A stretch of 64,000 nucleotides of DNA from the NCBI RefSeq assembly GCF_020687805.1, contig NZ_JAJEWQ010000005.1:304799-368798 (forward strand). Direction: 5' to 3'. Origin of the DNA: Planctobacterium marinum. GTDB taxonomy: Bacteria > Pseudomonadota > Gammaproteobacteria > Enterobacterales > Alteromonadaceae. The notes under the pieces were generated by a model. It saw only the letters and a list, made by a program, of their open reading frames with translations. It was not told the DNA's origin and did no database searches. The position numbers and the translations under genes were made by a program. Shown here in pieces: positions 42,230 to 51,411 of this stretch; the first letter of the stretch is position 1, and each line of letters begins with the position of its first letter.

Positions 42230-42741
42230 TAAAAGCGATCACTAAAGGGCTGTTCCAGCTTGTCGAGCAAGTCGGGGCTGTCGTCGTCGAGATCGGCTTC
42301 TTCGTCATCCTCGATCCCTAACAATTCACACAGTGTTTTGTGTCGTTTCAGCAGGTGTTCAACGTAATGCTGATCCTGTGAGTCCACCTTTTTACCCGAG
42401 TCTAATTTGTCGATTAGAGACTGCAGTCGTTTGTCGTTTTCGATAAAATTGAGCTCTTCAAGTGGACTCTTAAACTTGGGAATAAGCCGGGTATTGTCTT
42501 CTCTAGACGGGCCAGCGGCAAACAGCGAAATTTTCTTTTTGCTGCCGTGACGCTTATCGGCGTTTGTGCCATGAACACCGCCTTGTTGTTTTTTTGCTTT
42601 TTCTTCAACAAGACTGTTGCGGCTTCCTGGTGCTTTACCATTGCCCTTTTTGGTCTTTTTAACAATCTCCCCTTTCGGCAGCTTTGGTTTTGCTCTGGGC
42701 AAGGATTGCGTTACTTTTCTGGATTTCTTTACACGTGGCAT
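42229..42741 (-). CDS. yihI: Der GTPase-activating protein YihI
   Basis: This 170-residue protein has a Lys/Arg-rich N-terminal half (MPRVKKSRKV and GEIVKKTKKGNGKAPGSRNS) and an acidic end (LGIEDDEEADLDDDSPDLLD), the layout of YihI, which stimulates the ribosome-assembly GTPase Der. It is first of a two-gene unit with DUF2489. Confidence 0.88.
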   Translation of the reverse strand: MPRVKKSRKVTQSLPRAKPKLPKGEIVKKTKKGNGKAPGSRNSLVEEKAKKQQGGVHGTNADKRHGSKKKISLFAAGPSREDNTRLIPKFKSPLEELNFIENDKRLQSLIDKLDSGKKVDSQDQHYVEHLLKRHKTLCELLGIEDDEEADLDDDSPDLLDKLEQPFSDRF

Positions 42742-42814
42742 AGTCTACTGACTCCTGATAAGAGCAGTTAAATGAATAATGGAGGATTATAAAATATTTC
42801 AGGGGTGACAAAAA

Positions 42815-42845
42815 CAAGAAACGGCGATTAAACGCCGTTGTTTCT
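42815..42845 (-). terminator. Terminator downstream of cytochrome c4 gene
   Basis: AACGGCG (42820-42826) and CGCCGTT (42833-42839) form a hairpin. On the minus strand TTCTTGTTTTTG follows. It sits in the 341-bp gap between cytochrome c4 and yihI; the rest of that gap (to 43082) shows no ORF and must include the yihI promoter on the left. Confidence 0.65.
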
Positions 42846-43082
42846 AAAAGCAGGTTATAGAGAAACCATGATCCCTTCAGTAACCAATCTTGTTGTAACC
42901 TCGCATTTATTATTTTTGTTCGAGGCCTTTTTATATTTTATGTCATCGTGACACTTGTTATTTCTTCCTTGTTCCCAAGAAGTCAGGGGGCGCTAGCCAA
43001 TTGAAAATCAGTCAGCGCTTGACCTTGGTGCGTAAGAATACACGATGTTAAAAAATTTACAACTTTTTTACAAAAACAAAAT

Positions 43083-43706
43083 TTAATGCAAACCGGAAAC
43101 ATATAGTGACAGTATGCGAATGTCTTCATCGGTGAGTTTTTTGGCGATATCACGCATCATGCCATTGGGGTCGTTTGCGCGTTGCCCGCTGCGGAACTGT
43201 TCCAGTTGCGATTTTGTGTAGTCGCTGTGCTGCCCGCTGATATCTGGAAATTTAGCCAGCGCCATACCGTTACCACGAGGACCGTGACAGGCGATACAGG
43301 CGGTAATTCCGCGCTCGAGGTCTCCGCCCGTGTAGAGTGCTTCACCAGCGGCGATAACGTCTTCAGGTGTTTCACCCTTGGTCATAGTCTGACTGGCAAA
43401 CCAGGCGGCCAAATCAGCAATATCCTGATCAGATAACCCTGCAGCCATGCCATTCATCACGGCATTGTTACGTCCTTCAGAACCACCTGTCTGTGACGCC
43501 AAACGAAACTCTTGTAATTGTTTGATCAGATATGCTTCGTGTTGACCTGCTATTTTGGGATTCATTGGAATCATGCTGTTCCCATCGTTACCATGGCAGG
43601 CTGCACAGGTAGCAGATTTAGATTTACCTGCTTCTGCATCACCTTGCGCAAAAGCCATTTGACTGAAACCGGCAGTCAACGTAAGCAATAAAAGCCATTT
43701 TTTCAT
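43083..43706 (-). CDS. Diheme cytochrome c4
   Basis: The 207-residue protein from the ATG at 43706 has a signal peptide (MKKWLLLLTLTAGFSQMAFA) and two c-type heme sites: CAACHGNDG and CIACHGPRG, each in one of two similar halves. The axial Met is probably in SMIPMNPKIAGQ and in NPNGMMRDIAK. It is a periplasmic electron carrier to cytochrome oxidases. A longer frame to 43763 has no signal-peptide start and is not preferred. It is divergent from engB, as in many gammaproteobacteria. Confidence 0.92.
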   Translation of the reverse strand: MKKWLLLLTLTAGFSQMAFAQGDAEAGKSKSATCAACHGNDGNSMIPMNPKIAGQHEAYLIKQLQEFRLASQTGGSEGRNNAVMNGMAAGLSDQDIADLAAWFASQTMTKGETPEDVIAAGEALYTGGDLERGITACIACHGPRGNGMALAKFPDISGQHSDYTKSQLEQFRSGQRANDPNGMMRDIAKKLTDEDIRILSLYVSGLH

Positions 43707-43871
43707 AGTGGTTCTCAAGTAATTTCTTGTTAAAATCGTTTTGTAATCAGTTATTTTACACACTTTAAAACACAGGAAAACAGGATAAGAGGTTTTCTAA
43801 GCAATTATCTTCTTGAGTTTTTGTGATTCTGATGCAAAAACTTTAGCAGAAAAACAGAGAAATAATTAAAC

Positions 43872-44492
43872 GTGAGTATATATTCTAAAGCCGCTTTCAC
43901 TATCAGTGCCCCTGATATTAAACATCTGATGCCGGACACCGGGATAGAAATTGCTTTTGCCGGGCGCTCCAATGCGGGCAAGTCCAGTGCACTGAATGCC
44001 TTAACGCGACAAAAAAGTCTGGCCAGAACCAGTAAAACACCAGGTCGTACACAACAAATTAATGTTTTCAATATAGATGAAGATAACCGCCTTATTGATT
44101 TACCTGGCTATGGTTTTGCGCAGGTACCCCAGGCATTAAAAGAAAAATGGCAAAGGGCGCTGGGGGAATATCTGGAAAAACGCGAAAGTTTAAAAGGCCT
44201 GGTGGTTATGATGGACATCAGGCATCCGTTTAAAGATCTGGATCAGCAGTTGATCCACTGGGCAGTAGCCAGTGATATCCCGGTGCTGGCCCTGTTAACT
44301 AAGGCCGACAAACTCAAGTCCGGCAAGCGTAAAGCGCAGGTAAGTATGGCGCAGGAAGCCGCAATGGCATTTTGTGGCGATGTAGAAGTGGCGGCATTTT
44401 CCTCGATGACGAAACTGGGACTGACTCAGTTAGAAAGTAAACTCAATGGTTGGTTTGGCTTTGATCAGCCCGCAAGTCAGGAAAATGAATAG
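43872..44492 (+). CDS. engB: Ribosome biogenesis GTPase YsxC/EngB
   Basis: The 206-residue GTPase (YihA) has [14 protein letters not shown] (P-loop, about 33-46), [17 protein letters not shown] and TKADK. The start codon is GTG at 43872; no ATG matches. It acts in assembly of the large ribosomal subunit. The order engB-spf-polA is the same as in E. coli (yihA-spf-polA). Confidence 0.95.
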   Translation: MSIYSKAAFTISAPDIKHLMPDTGIEIAFAGRSNAGKSSALNALTRQKSLARTSKTPGRTQQINVFNIDEDNRLIDLPGYGFAQVPQALKEKWQRALGEYLEKRESLKGLVVMMDIRHPFKDLDQQLIHWAVASDIPVLALLTKADKLKSGKRKAQVSMAQEAAMAFCGDVEVAAFSSMTKLGLTQLESKLNGWFGFDQPASQENE

Positions 44493-44503
44493 TGCAGATA
44501 AAA

Positions 44504-44524
44504 GAAACCCCTCCAGAGGAGGGG
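44504..44524 (-). terminator. Minus-strand hairpin terminator downstream of spf
   Basis: CCCCTCC-AGA-GGAGGGG (44508-44524). On the plus strand it is followed by TATATA, but on the minus strand by TTTCTTTTAT, so it is better as a terminator for RNA coming from the polA/spf side; it may also protect the engB 3' end. Confidence 0.55.
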
Positions 44525-44713
44525 TATATAACTAGAGAAAACACACACAACTATTAATACAGACCAGCCTGATTTCTATTAGTTCAAAATAAATTAAAAT
44601 TTTTTTAATTTTTTTCAAAAATATGCCTTTCTTTGCCCTGGCGGCAGCAATCAAAGATCAATATGTGGCCATTTGCCCTGGAAATTCCGGAAGAGTGAAA
44701 AAGCGGCAGACAT

Positions 44714-44787
44714 AAAAAAACCCCGGTAAAACTACCGGGGTTAAAGCAAAGGTTTGAAAGATAGAACATCTTACCTCTGTACCCTAC
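44714..44787 (-). ncRNA. spf: Spot 42 small RNA
   Basis: The minus strand from 44787 reads GTAGGGTACAGAGGTAAGAT and goes on with GTTCTATCTTTCA, the conserved 5' part of Spot 42. A CCCCGGTA/TACCGGGG terminator stem (44721-44740 on plus) and a T-run end it at about 44714. The RNA would be about 74 nt; the E. coli one is 109 nt, so the middle stem-loop is missing here. It sits between polA and engB, the known location. In E. coli it represses carbon-use genes under CRP control; targets here are unknown. Confidence 0.9.
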
Positions 44788-44794
44788 AAGTGCG

Positions 44795-44823
44795 AATATA
44801 GAGGCATTGATTTTGAAAGTCAA
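44795..44823 (-). promoter_or_regulatory. Promoter of spf
   Basis: On the minus strand TTGACT (44823-44818), 17 bases, TATATT (44800-44795), then 7 bases to the expected first base G at 44787. It is a very good sigma70 promoter. A CRP site was not recognised. Confidence 0.85.
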
Positions 44824-44861
44824 TAACAATAATGTAATTTAATTACATTGCTTTGTCGGGC

Positions 44862-47624
44862 CTAATGGGCCTCTTCCCAGTTTTTACCTATGCCTACTTC
44901 CGCTATAAGTGGTATTTTTAAGGTATTTTCTGCTTCCATCAATGACTGAATTTGCTTTGTATATTCTTCAATCGATTGTTCTTTTATTTCAAAAACAAGT
45001 TCGTCATGTACTTGCATGATCATTTTTGCCTGTTCCGGGTCCTGGGTTTGCAGCCAGTCATGCACCCGTAGCATTGCGCGTTTAATAATATCCGCAGCAG
45101 TACCCTGCATCGGGGCGTTAATGGCGGCGCGTTCTGCGGCTTTTCTGCGAGCGCCATTTTTGGCGTTAATTTCTGGCAGGTACAGGCGTCGGCCGTAGAC
45201 GGTTTCAACGTATCCCTGTTCTGCTGCTTTAGCACGGGTATCCTCCATATATTGCAGTACACCGGGGTAGCGCTGGAAGTACAAATCCATGTAATTTTGC
45301 GCTTCGTGGCGGGGGATATTGAGTTGTTTTGCCAGGCCAAAGGCGGACATACCGTAAATCAAACCAAAGTTAATGGCTTTTGCGCTGCGTCTTTGATCAG
45401 CGGTCACGTCATCAAGACTGACAGAGAACACTTCTGCTGCTGTTGATTTGTGAATGTCGAGGCCTTTTTGAAAGGCGTTGATCAAACCTGCATCGCCGGA
45501 AAGGTGTGCCATGATACGCAGCTCAATTTGAGAATAGTCAGCCGCGACTATTTTATAGTCTTTGGGGGCAATAAACGCTTTCCTGATGCTGCGACCAGCT
45601 TCGTTTCTGATTGGAATGTTCTGCAGATTGGGCTCAGTAGAAGACAGGCGACCAGTTACTGCTACAGCCTGATGATAACTGGTGTGTACACGTCCCGTTT
45701 TACTGTCCACCATTTTTGGCAATTTATCAGTATAGGTGTTACGCAGCTTAGTCAGCCCTCGATACTCCATGATCTGTGCCGGCAGGGGGTAATCCATGGC
45801 AAGTTCCTGCAATACCTCTTCTGAGGTAGAGGGGGCGCCTTTTGGGGTCTTTTTTAGTACCGGCAATGACATTTTGTTAAACAGAATGTCCTGCAACTGT
45901 TTGGTGGAGCCTAAATTAAATACTTCACCGGCTTCTTCATGTACGGCTTTTTCTAATTCTGCAGCCCTTAGTGCAAACGTGTTGCTCAACTGGTTGAGTT
46001 GATGCACATCGATTAACACGCCGTTTTGTTCAATCTGAGCCAGTACCCTGGCTAACGGCAACTCAATATCACTGAGTACCTGTAACAGACCCGGTTGTTC
46101 AGCAAGTTTTTCACTCAGCACCTGGTGTAGTCGCAGGGTTATATCGGCATCTTCGGCAGCGTAGTGAGCGGCCTTTTCCAGCTCTATCTGATTAAAGGTA
46201 AGTTGCTTTGCACCTTTGCCGGCGATGTCTTCGAACGAAACCGTAGAACAATTGAGATAACGCAGTGCCAGGCTGTCCATATCATGTTTGCCGGCGACAC
46301 TGTTTAATATATAAGAAGCCAGCATAGTATCGTTAACTATGCCATTTATCCTGATGCCATAATGACTCAAAACGTTCTGGTCATATTTGAGGTGTTGTCC
46401 CACTTTTTTGATCGCCGGATCTTCCAGGATGGGCTTTAGTTTATCTAACGTAGCCTGAAAGGGCAGTTGTTCCGGGGCCCCGGGATAATCATGTTGCAGT
46501 GGCAGATAAGCGGCTTTATGCGCTTCTGTTGCGAAGGACAATCCCACCAGTTCTGCCTGCATGTAATTGAGGCTGGTTGTTTCGGTATCCACAGCCACCA
46601 CATCTGCCTTTTGCAATTTATCCAACCAGCTTTGCAATTGTTGCTCGGTGAGTATGGTTTCGTATTCCACGCTGATTTCAGGTTTTTCTGTGTCTGCCAC
46701 ATCGGCATTGGCAACCTGACTATCGGTGTTGAATTTATCTGAAGCGTTGAGTAGTTCCTGATGCCAGCGTTTAAATTCGAGGTCGCCAAAAAACGTAGTC
46801 AGCTTTTCATTGTCTGCGGGTTTGATATGCAGGTCTGCAGGTTCTACTTGCAACTCAACATCCAGTTTAATGGTTGCCAGTTCGTAGGATAATTTGGCCT
46901 GTTGCTCGAAGTCTTTAATTTTATTGGCAAAGTTCCTGGCGCCCCGAAATTCCAGGCCCGCAATTTCATCAAGGCGGGCATAGATCTCGCTGACACCACC
47001 AATACCGTTTAACAGGCTAACCGCACTTTTATCTCCAACTCCCGGTACGCCCGGGATATTGTCTACTTTGTCGCCTTTTAACGCCAGATAATCAATAATG
47101 AGTTCCGGTCCGACACCAAACTTTTTGTGGACACCATCAATGTCCATCACAGTATTGGTCATGGTATTGATTAGTTCGACGTGTTCGTTGACCAGTTGCG
47201 CCATATCTTTATCGCCGGTGCTGATAACGGTTTTCATACCTGCTTCAGAAGCCTGTTTGGCTAATGTGCCTATCACATCATCAGCTTCGACACCTTCAAT
47301 GACCAGTAAAGGCAAACCCATCGCCGCTACAATCTCATGCAAAGGCTGAATTTGCTCCCTGAGTTCATCGGGCATAGGTGGGCGATTCGCCTTATATTCC
47401 TGATAAATATCGTCTCTGAAGGTTTTACCTTTGGCGTCAAAAACCACGGCCATGAGTTGGGGATTGTATTGTTTAATCAGGCTCTTCAGCATGTTAATAA
47501 CGCCGTAAATTGCACCGGTAGCCATACCTTTGGAGTTGGTTAATGGCGGCAATCCGTGAAAAGCTCTGAACAGATAAGATGAACCATCCACCAGGATGAA
47601 AGGGGCGTTGTCATTTGTTGTCAT
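44862..47624 (-). CDS. polA: DNA polymerase I
   Basis: The 920-residue enzyme has the N-terminal 5'-nuclease domain ([32 protein letters not shown]), a 3'-5' exonuclease domain with intact [16 protein letters not shown] (about 345-360), and the polymerase domain with [12 protein letters not shown] and [12 protein letters not shown]. It fills gaps and removes Okazaki primers. It ends 39 bp before the spf promoter. Upstream is a 480-bp AT-rich gap with two DnaA boxes. Confidence 0.97.
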   Translation of the reverse strand: MTTNDNAPFILVDGSSYLFRAFHGLPPLTNSKGMATGAIYGVINMLKSLIKQYNPQLMAVVFDAKGKTFRDDIYQEYKANRPPMPDELREQIQPLHEIVAAMGLPLLVIEGVEADDVIGTLAKQASEAGMKTVISTGDKDMAQLVNEHVELINTMTNTVMDIDGVHKKFGVGPELIIDYLALKGDKVDNIPGVPGVGDKSAVSLLNGIGGVSEIYARLDEIAGLEFRGARNFANKIKDFEQQAKLSYELATIKLDVELQVEPADLHIKPADNEKLTTFFGDLEFKRWHQELLNASDKFNTDSQVANADVADTEKPEISVEYETILTEQQLQSWLDKLQKADVVAVDTETTSLNYMQAELVGLSFATEAHKAAYLPLQHDYPGAPEQLPFQATLDKLKPILEDPAIKKVGQHLKYDQNVLSHYGIRINGIVNDTMLASYILNSVAGKHDMDSLALRYLNCSTVSFEDIAGKGAKQLTFNQIELEKAAHYAAEDADITLRLHQVLSEKLAEQPGLLQVLSDIELPLARVLAQIEQNGVLIDVHQLNQLSNTFALRAAELEKAVHEEAGEVFNLGSTKQLQDILFNKMSLPVLKKTPKGAPSTSEEVLQELAMDYPLPAQIMEYRGLTKLRNTYTDKLPKMVDSKTGRVHTSYHQAVAVTGRLSSTEPNLQNIPIRNEAGRSIRKAFIAPKDYKIVAADYSQIELRIMAHLSGDAGLINAFQKGLDIHKSTAAEVFSVSLDDVTADQRRSAKAINFGLIYGMSAFGLAKQLNIPRHEAQNYMDLYFQRYPGVLQYMEDTRAKAAEQGYVETVYGRRLYLPEINAKNGARRKAAERAAINAPMQGTAADIIKRAMLRVHDWLQTQDPEQAKMIMQVHDELVFEIKEQSIEEYTKQIQSLMEAENTLKIPLIAEVGIGKNWEEAH

Positions 47625-48104
47625 TGGTGAGTGTCCGAATGAATTGATTAAGCGATATGTAATAGTTGTTTTTCATGATAGCGAATTGACAGAAAAAAGC
47701 GGAAGTTATTCGCGTTAAAATAAAGCATGTGCTGTGGATAACTTTGTGAGTTTTTTAGAGACAACACGAACAACCGTAATAAAACGGCTTTTGTCTGTAT
47801 TAATTAACTTTTATTTCAATAACTTAGAATAAGATAAATGGAACTTGGTTTTATTCTTATTTTAGTTTTAATGTGGATAACCTTGTTAACAGCCTTCCTG
47901 AACGTTTGTTTTTTGAACACTGTTTTGCGTCAAGGGTCGAAGAATGTACCATATCTGGAATAAAAGAGAAGGCTTAAATTAATAATTCGTTAGATGCAAT
48001 AACTATTAGCAAACAGCTAATTGTACTAAAACAAAATTTGACAAAAATTCAGGTGAAAGCTACCCGATATTCCGGGTGTAAATTTGCGGCGTTCGCCCCT
48101 CAAA
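47625..48104. other. AT-rich gap upstream of polA with two DnaA boxes
   Basis: This 480-bp gap has no gene. It holds two perfect DnaA boxes in the same direction: TGTGGATAA at 47733-47741 and at 47872-47880 (complement TTATCCACA). Runs of A/T lie between them. It must contain the polA promoter. The right part (47960-48104) is the 3' side of the TonB receptor gene and shows nothing else. Confidence 0.6.
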
Positions 48105-50645
48105 TCAGAAGCGACTTTCCATACCCACATAATAAAATCGACCATTGAAACCAAACGGAGCAGCCCGCCTGGAATAGGTGAATACGCCGGGTGAGTCCAC
48201 CAGTACGTTTCCATCTATGGTTTCAATACGGCCTGCCCGGCTTTGACCTATCCGGTTTTTATCGGGGTAAGTGTTAGTCAGATTGTTAATGCCAGCGTGC
48301 AACAGAGTGTTTTCTGACAATTGATAACTGGCCCGGACGTCAGCCAGCCACTTAGCTGAATATCGCTGACTCTGATCGGCATCTATGACCCGATATCGTC
48401 CGTAGCGGTTAGTGGAAGCGGTAAATACCCAGTCGTGTATTTGATAATTGGCGCTGACAATTGCATGTGATGCAGGTTGCCATTCTTCAATGATTGAACG
48501 CGCTTGTTCGCCGAACAAATCCTGCTCGTCGATATCATTTAATCCGCCACTGGGTTTCACGGCAACAACCTGAGTATCGGTGGCATTGACCGCAAAAGTA
48601 AAATCTAACGCGCCTTGTGGTACATCCGGGAACCAACTGATCACCAGATCTACGCCTTTAGTTTCTGTTTCTGCCGCGTTGAGAAAGAATTGTGCACTTT
48701 GAACGCCATTGTTTTGCAGCACGTCGTCTAATATTGCGCTGCCTAACCCCCGGGTTAGTTGTTCACTGATGACAATGCGATCATCAATTTTAATCAGGTA
48801 AAAATCTAACGTGGCAGTGAGGCTTTGCCCGGTATAGAGCAGGCCGGCGTTAACACTGATGGACTTTTCTTCCTCTAATTGGGGGATACCCAGTTCTTTG
48901 GCCAACTGGCTGTCGTTTCTGAAAGTACCTACCTGGGCTGCAACACCGTTATTAAATTGGGTACTGATATTGTTGAAATACAGTTGTTGCATTGAAGGGG
49001 CTCTGAAGCCGGTATTAAACGAAGTTCTGATCCCCCATCGATTATCAAAATCATGGCGACCGGCGAGTTTGAGGTTAAGGGTGTTGCCAAACCCTTCATA
49101 ATGGTCAAACCTCAATGCGCCATTCAGCAGGCTTCTGCTGCTCAGATCCCATTCGGCATCAAAATAAGCAGAATAAACAAAACGGGTTTCATCGACGCTG
49201 TTCATAGGAGAGAATCCCGGGAATACCTGAATGCCGGCATCGCCACCGCCTTCGATACCATCAAAATCCTGCCAGGAGTATTCACTGCCGGCGTCAATTT
49301 GATAGCTGTCCAGACGCAATTCCGCCCCCCAGGCATAATTTTTACGGATGCGCTCACTGACAAAGTCGATATTGAGGGTGGCCAGAGAGGAAGACAGTTT
49401 TCCCGAGTCGGCACTGGTTGGCGTCACTGCCAGAATCTCAGCGGCAGATGTACCGCTATTCACCAGGTGTTGTACAAATGAGGCGTTAACCGAATTATTC
49501 ACATCAAATTGCATTGTGTTGCCACCGAAAGTCGCAGAAACATCCAGATTGATGTTACTTTGCAGTAATGTGGAATACCCTGCGCTTACCGAGTAATCCA
49601 GTAAGCTTGCTGCGATTTCAGGTAGAAAGCCATCAGGATAGAAGCTCTGTGTACCATCAATTACCGGGTTCTTTTCGGTTTCATTAGCGCGCCGGAAAAA
49701 GCCACTGGACAGCGTGTTTTTGTGAGACAACGTGATAAAGCCGTAATATTCACCACCAAAGGTCTCCTTGTAACCATTAATTACTCCGGATACTTGCCGT
49801 ACCTGCGCATCCCCAATGTGAAAGTTCTGCCGGGGAAACGTTAACTCCCTTGAGTCATCTGTTTCCGGTATCCCATCGGCGTCAATATCCGAACAGGTAA
49901 ATAAGTACTGACAAACTCCGGTTAACCCGGCCCGGTTGGTATCACCCCGGTCACGCACTTCCAAAGTGGCATTGATGCTGCCGGTGTCGAACTCAAAGCT
50001 GTGGTTTGCGGCTAATACTGCGGTGTTGCCATCCCCTGCCTGATGAACACCATAACTGCCATAGATTGACGAATACTCTTCGTCATCCTTCAGAATAATG
50101 TTAATTACGCCGGCTATTGCGTCTGAGCCGTATTGTGCCGCGGCACCGTCTCTGAGAATCTCAATGCGCTTAATGGCGGCCACCGGGATAGCATTTAAAT
50201 CCGTTCCTGATGTGCCACGCCCAACAGAGGTGTTGATGTGCAATAAAGCTGCGCTATGGCGTCGTTTGTTGTTGATCAAAACCAGGGTTTGGTCGGGTCC
50301 CAGACCTCGCAGCGTTGCCGGTCGTATTGCGTCGGTACCATCGCTGATTGCAGAACTGGAAAAATTAAAAGATGGTGCGGTATTTTGCAGCATTCGACCC
50401 ACTTCCAGATGGCCACTGTTGCGCAACCTTTCGGCATCTATCGCATCTACAGCGACCGGTAACTCGGCGCTGCTACGCCCAAAGTTTCGGGTGCCAATAA
50501 CGTGAACCTGTTCAATGTCTTCCTCATCAATTTCCCCTACCATGGGTTGCGCGGTCAACTCCGGAGCCAATATCAATATAAACGGAATGCTTTTTTTGAT
50601 GATGTTTAGGGGAGATTGCATTAATGCCAAATCGATTGCTTTCAT
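48105..50645 (-). CDS. TonB-dependent outer membrane receptor
   Basis: The 846-residue protein has a plug domain (about 45-180: VHVIGTRNFGRSSAELPVAV, ATLRGLGPDQTLVLINNKRR, IEILRDGAAAQYGSDAIAGV) and a long beta-barrel ending in YYVGMESRF, with the terminal Phe needed for barrel assembly. A hydrophobic signal (KKSIPFILILAPELTAQ) starts after about 17 residues, so a start at a later Met (MQSPLN) is possible. The plug is close to the group that takes up larger organic substrates, but the ligand is unknown. No neighbouring TonB or enzyme gives a clue. Confidence 0.88.
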   Translation of the reverse strand: MKAIDLALMQSPLNIIKKSIPFILILAPELTAQPMVGEIDEEDIEQVHVIGTRNFGRSSAELPVAVDAIDAERLRNSGHLEVGRMLQNTAPSFNFSSSAISDGTDAIRPATLRGLGPDQTLVLINNKRRHSAALLHINTSVGRGTSGTDLNAIPVAAIKRIEILRDGAAAQYGSDAIAGVINIILKDDEEYSSIYGSYGVHQAGDGNTAVLAANHSFEFDTGSINATLEVRDRGDTNRAGLTGVCQYLFTCSDIDADGIPETDDSRELTFPRQNFHIGDAQVRQVSGVINGYKETFGGEYYGFITLSHKNTLSSGFFRRANETEKNPVIDGTQSFYPDGFLPEIAASLLDYSVSAGYSTLLQSNINLDVSATFGGNTMQFDVNNSVNASFVQHLVNSGTSAAEILAVTPTSADSGKLSSSLATLNIDFVSERIRKNYAWGAELRLDSYQIDAGSEYSWQDFDGIEGGGDAGIQVFPGFSPMNSVDETRFVYSAYFDAEWDLSSRSLLNGALRFDHYEGFGNTLNLKLAGRHDFDNRWGIRTSFNTGFRAPSMQQLYFNNISTQFNNGVAAQVGTFRNDSQLAKELGIPQLEEEKSISVNAGLLYTGQSLTATLDFYLIKIDDRIVISEQLTRGLGSAILDDVLQNNGVQSAQFFLNAAETETKGVDLVISWFPDVPQGALDFTFAVNATDTQVVAVKPSGGLNDIDEQDLFGEQARSIIEEWQPASHAIVSANYQIHDWVFTASTNRYGRYRVIDADQSQRYSAKWLADVRASYQLSENTLLHAGINNLTNTYPDKNRIGQSRAGRIETIDGNVLVDSPGVFTYSRRAAPFGFNGRFYYVGMESRF

Positions 50646-50819
50646 TGATCAGATAATTTGGGGTAATTATAGAATGGAATTTTGGGATTACACATAATTC
50701 ATTAGTCGCAGATGACGAGGACTGTTCTGTGGCTGGTTAAAAAATAAACTATAATTTGCTTTTTCTTCTGCTCCGGTCCATATTTTACTATCTATATCAG
50801 GAGAAAGTATACGGCAGTG

Positions 50820-51256
50820 GTGTGGCAAGTATATTTGGCAGGTGAGATCCACTCACGGTGGAGAACGGAAATTACAGGGCTAAGCGAGGCTCTGGGGTGC
50901 GTGTGGAATACAGCAGCCCAATCACCGATTTGAAAGTCAGCGATGCGATTGGTAGTCAGCTATCGGGCAGCGAAGCCCGCCAGGTGTGGAACGACTATAA
51001 GTTTGCCCGTTTAAACCAGGCCCGCAATAAGGTGCTGTTAGAGAAAGCTGATATCGTTATCGTGCGCTTTACAGAACAATACCGACAATTCAATTCTGCC
51101 TTCGAAGCCGGGTTTGCTGTGGCTCAGGGAAAACCATTGATTTCCTGGCATGACGAATCGTTGAATCACGCGCTAAAAGACATTGATTCGGTGTCAGTTG
51201 CGGTGGCTCACAATGCCGATGAGGTCGTCAAGGCACTATCTTTTATATGTTGCTAA
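50820..51256 (+). pseudogene. ytoQ: YtoQ-family protein gene with a one-base frameshift
   Basis: From GTG at 50820 one frame reads VWQVYLAGEIHSRWRTEI and LSEALG, the known YtoQ start (relatives: VYLAGEIH..WR). The rest of the family sequence (VRVEYSSPITD, then LLEKADIVIVRFTEQYRQFNSAFEAGFAVAQGKPL) is in another frame. The two join at a run of four G at 50894-50897; one more G would restore the whole protein (about 146 residues). The downstream frame alone could start at GTG 50858 and give 132 residues. AGGAGA at 50799-50804 suits the upstream start. This is either a real frameshift or a read error in a homopolymer. YtoQ is related to nucleoside 2-deoxyribosyltransferases; its role is unknown. 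Confidence 0.75.
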
Positions 51257-51411
51257 CGCGAACCCTAATGGTTCACAAACGCCCAATGGCACAGTGAAGG
51301 TCAGCACGGCGCAATTCTGCAGCACAGGTACTTTTCTCCTTGAGTATCAGACGCTTTGCTTTTAAAGTGCCATATCTCTTGAGAACTTAATTTTCTTTGT
51401 TTCCCTAATTC

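Noticed and set aside
44605..44829. 74-residue minus-strand ORF over spf
   Set aside because: It crosses the Spot 42 RNA and its promoter; the RNA explains the conservation and there is no ribosome-binding site.
50858..51256. Intact 132-residue YtoQ protein starting at GTG 50858
   Set aside because: The conserved VYLAGEIH start is in another frame directly upstream, so this start would drop a key part of the family fold.
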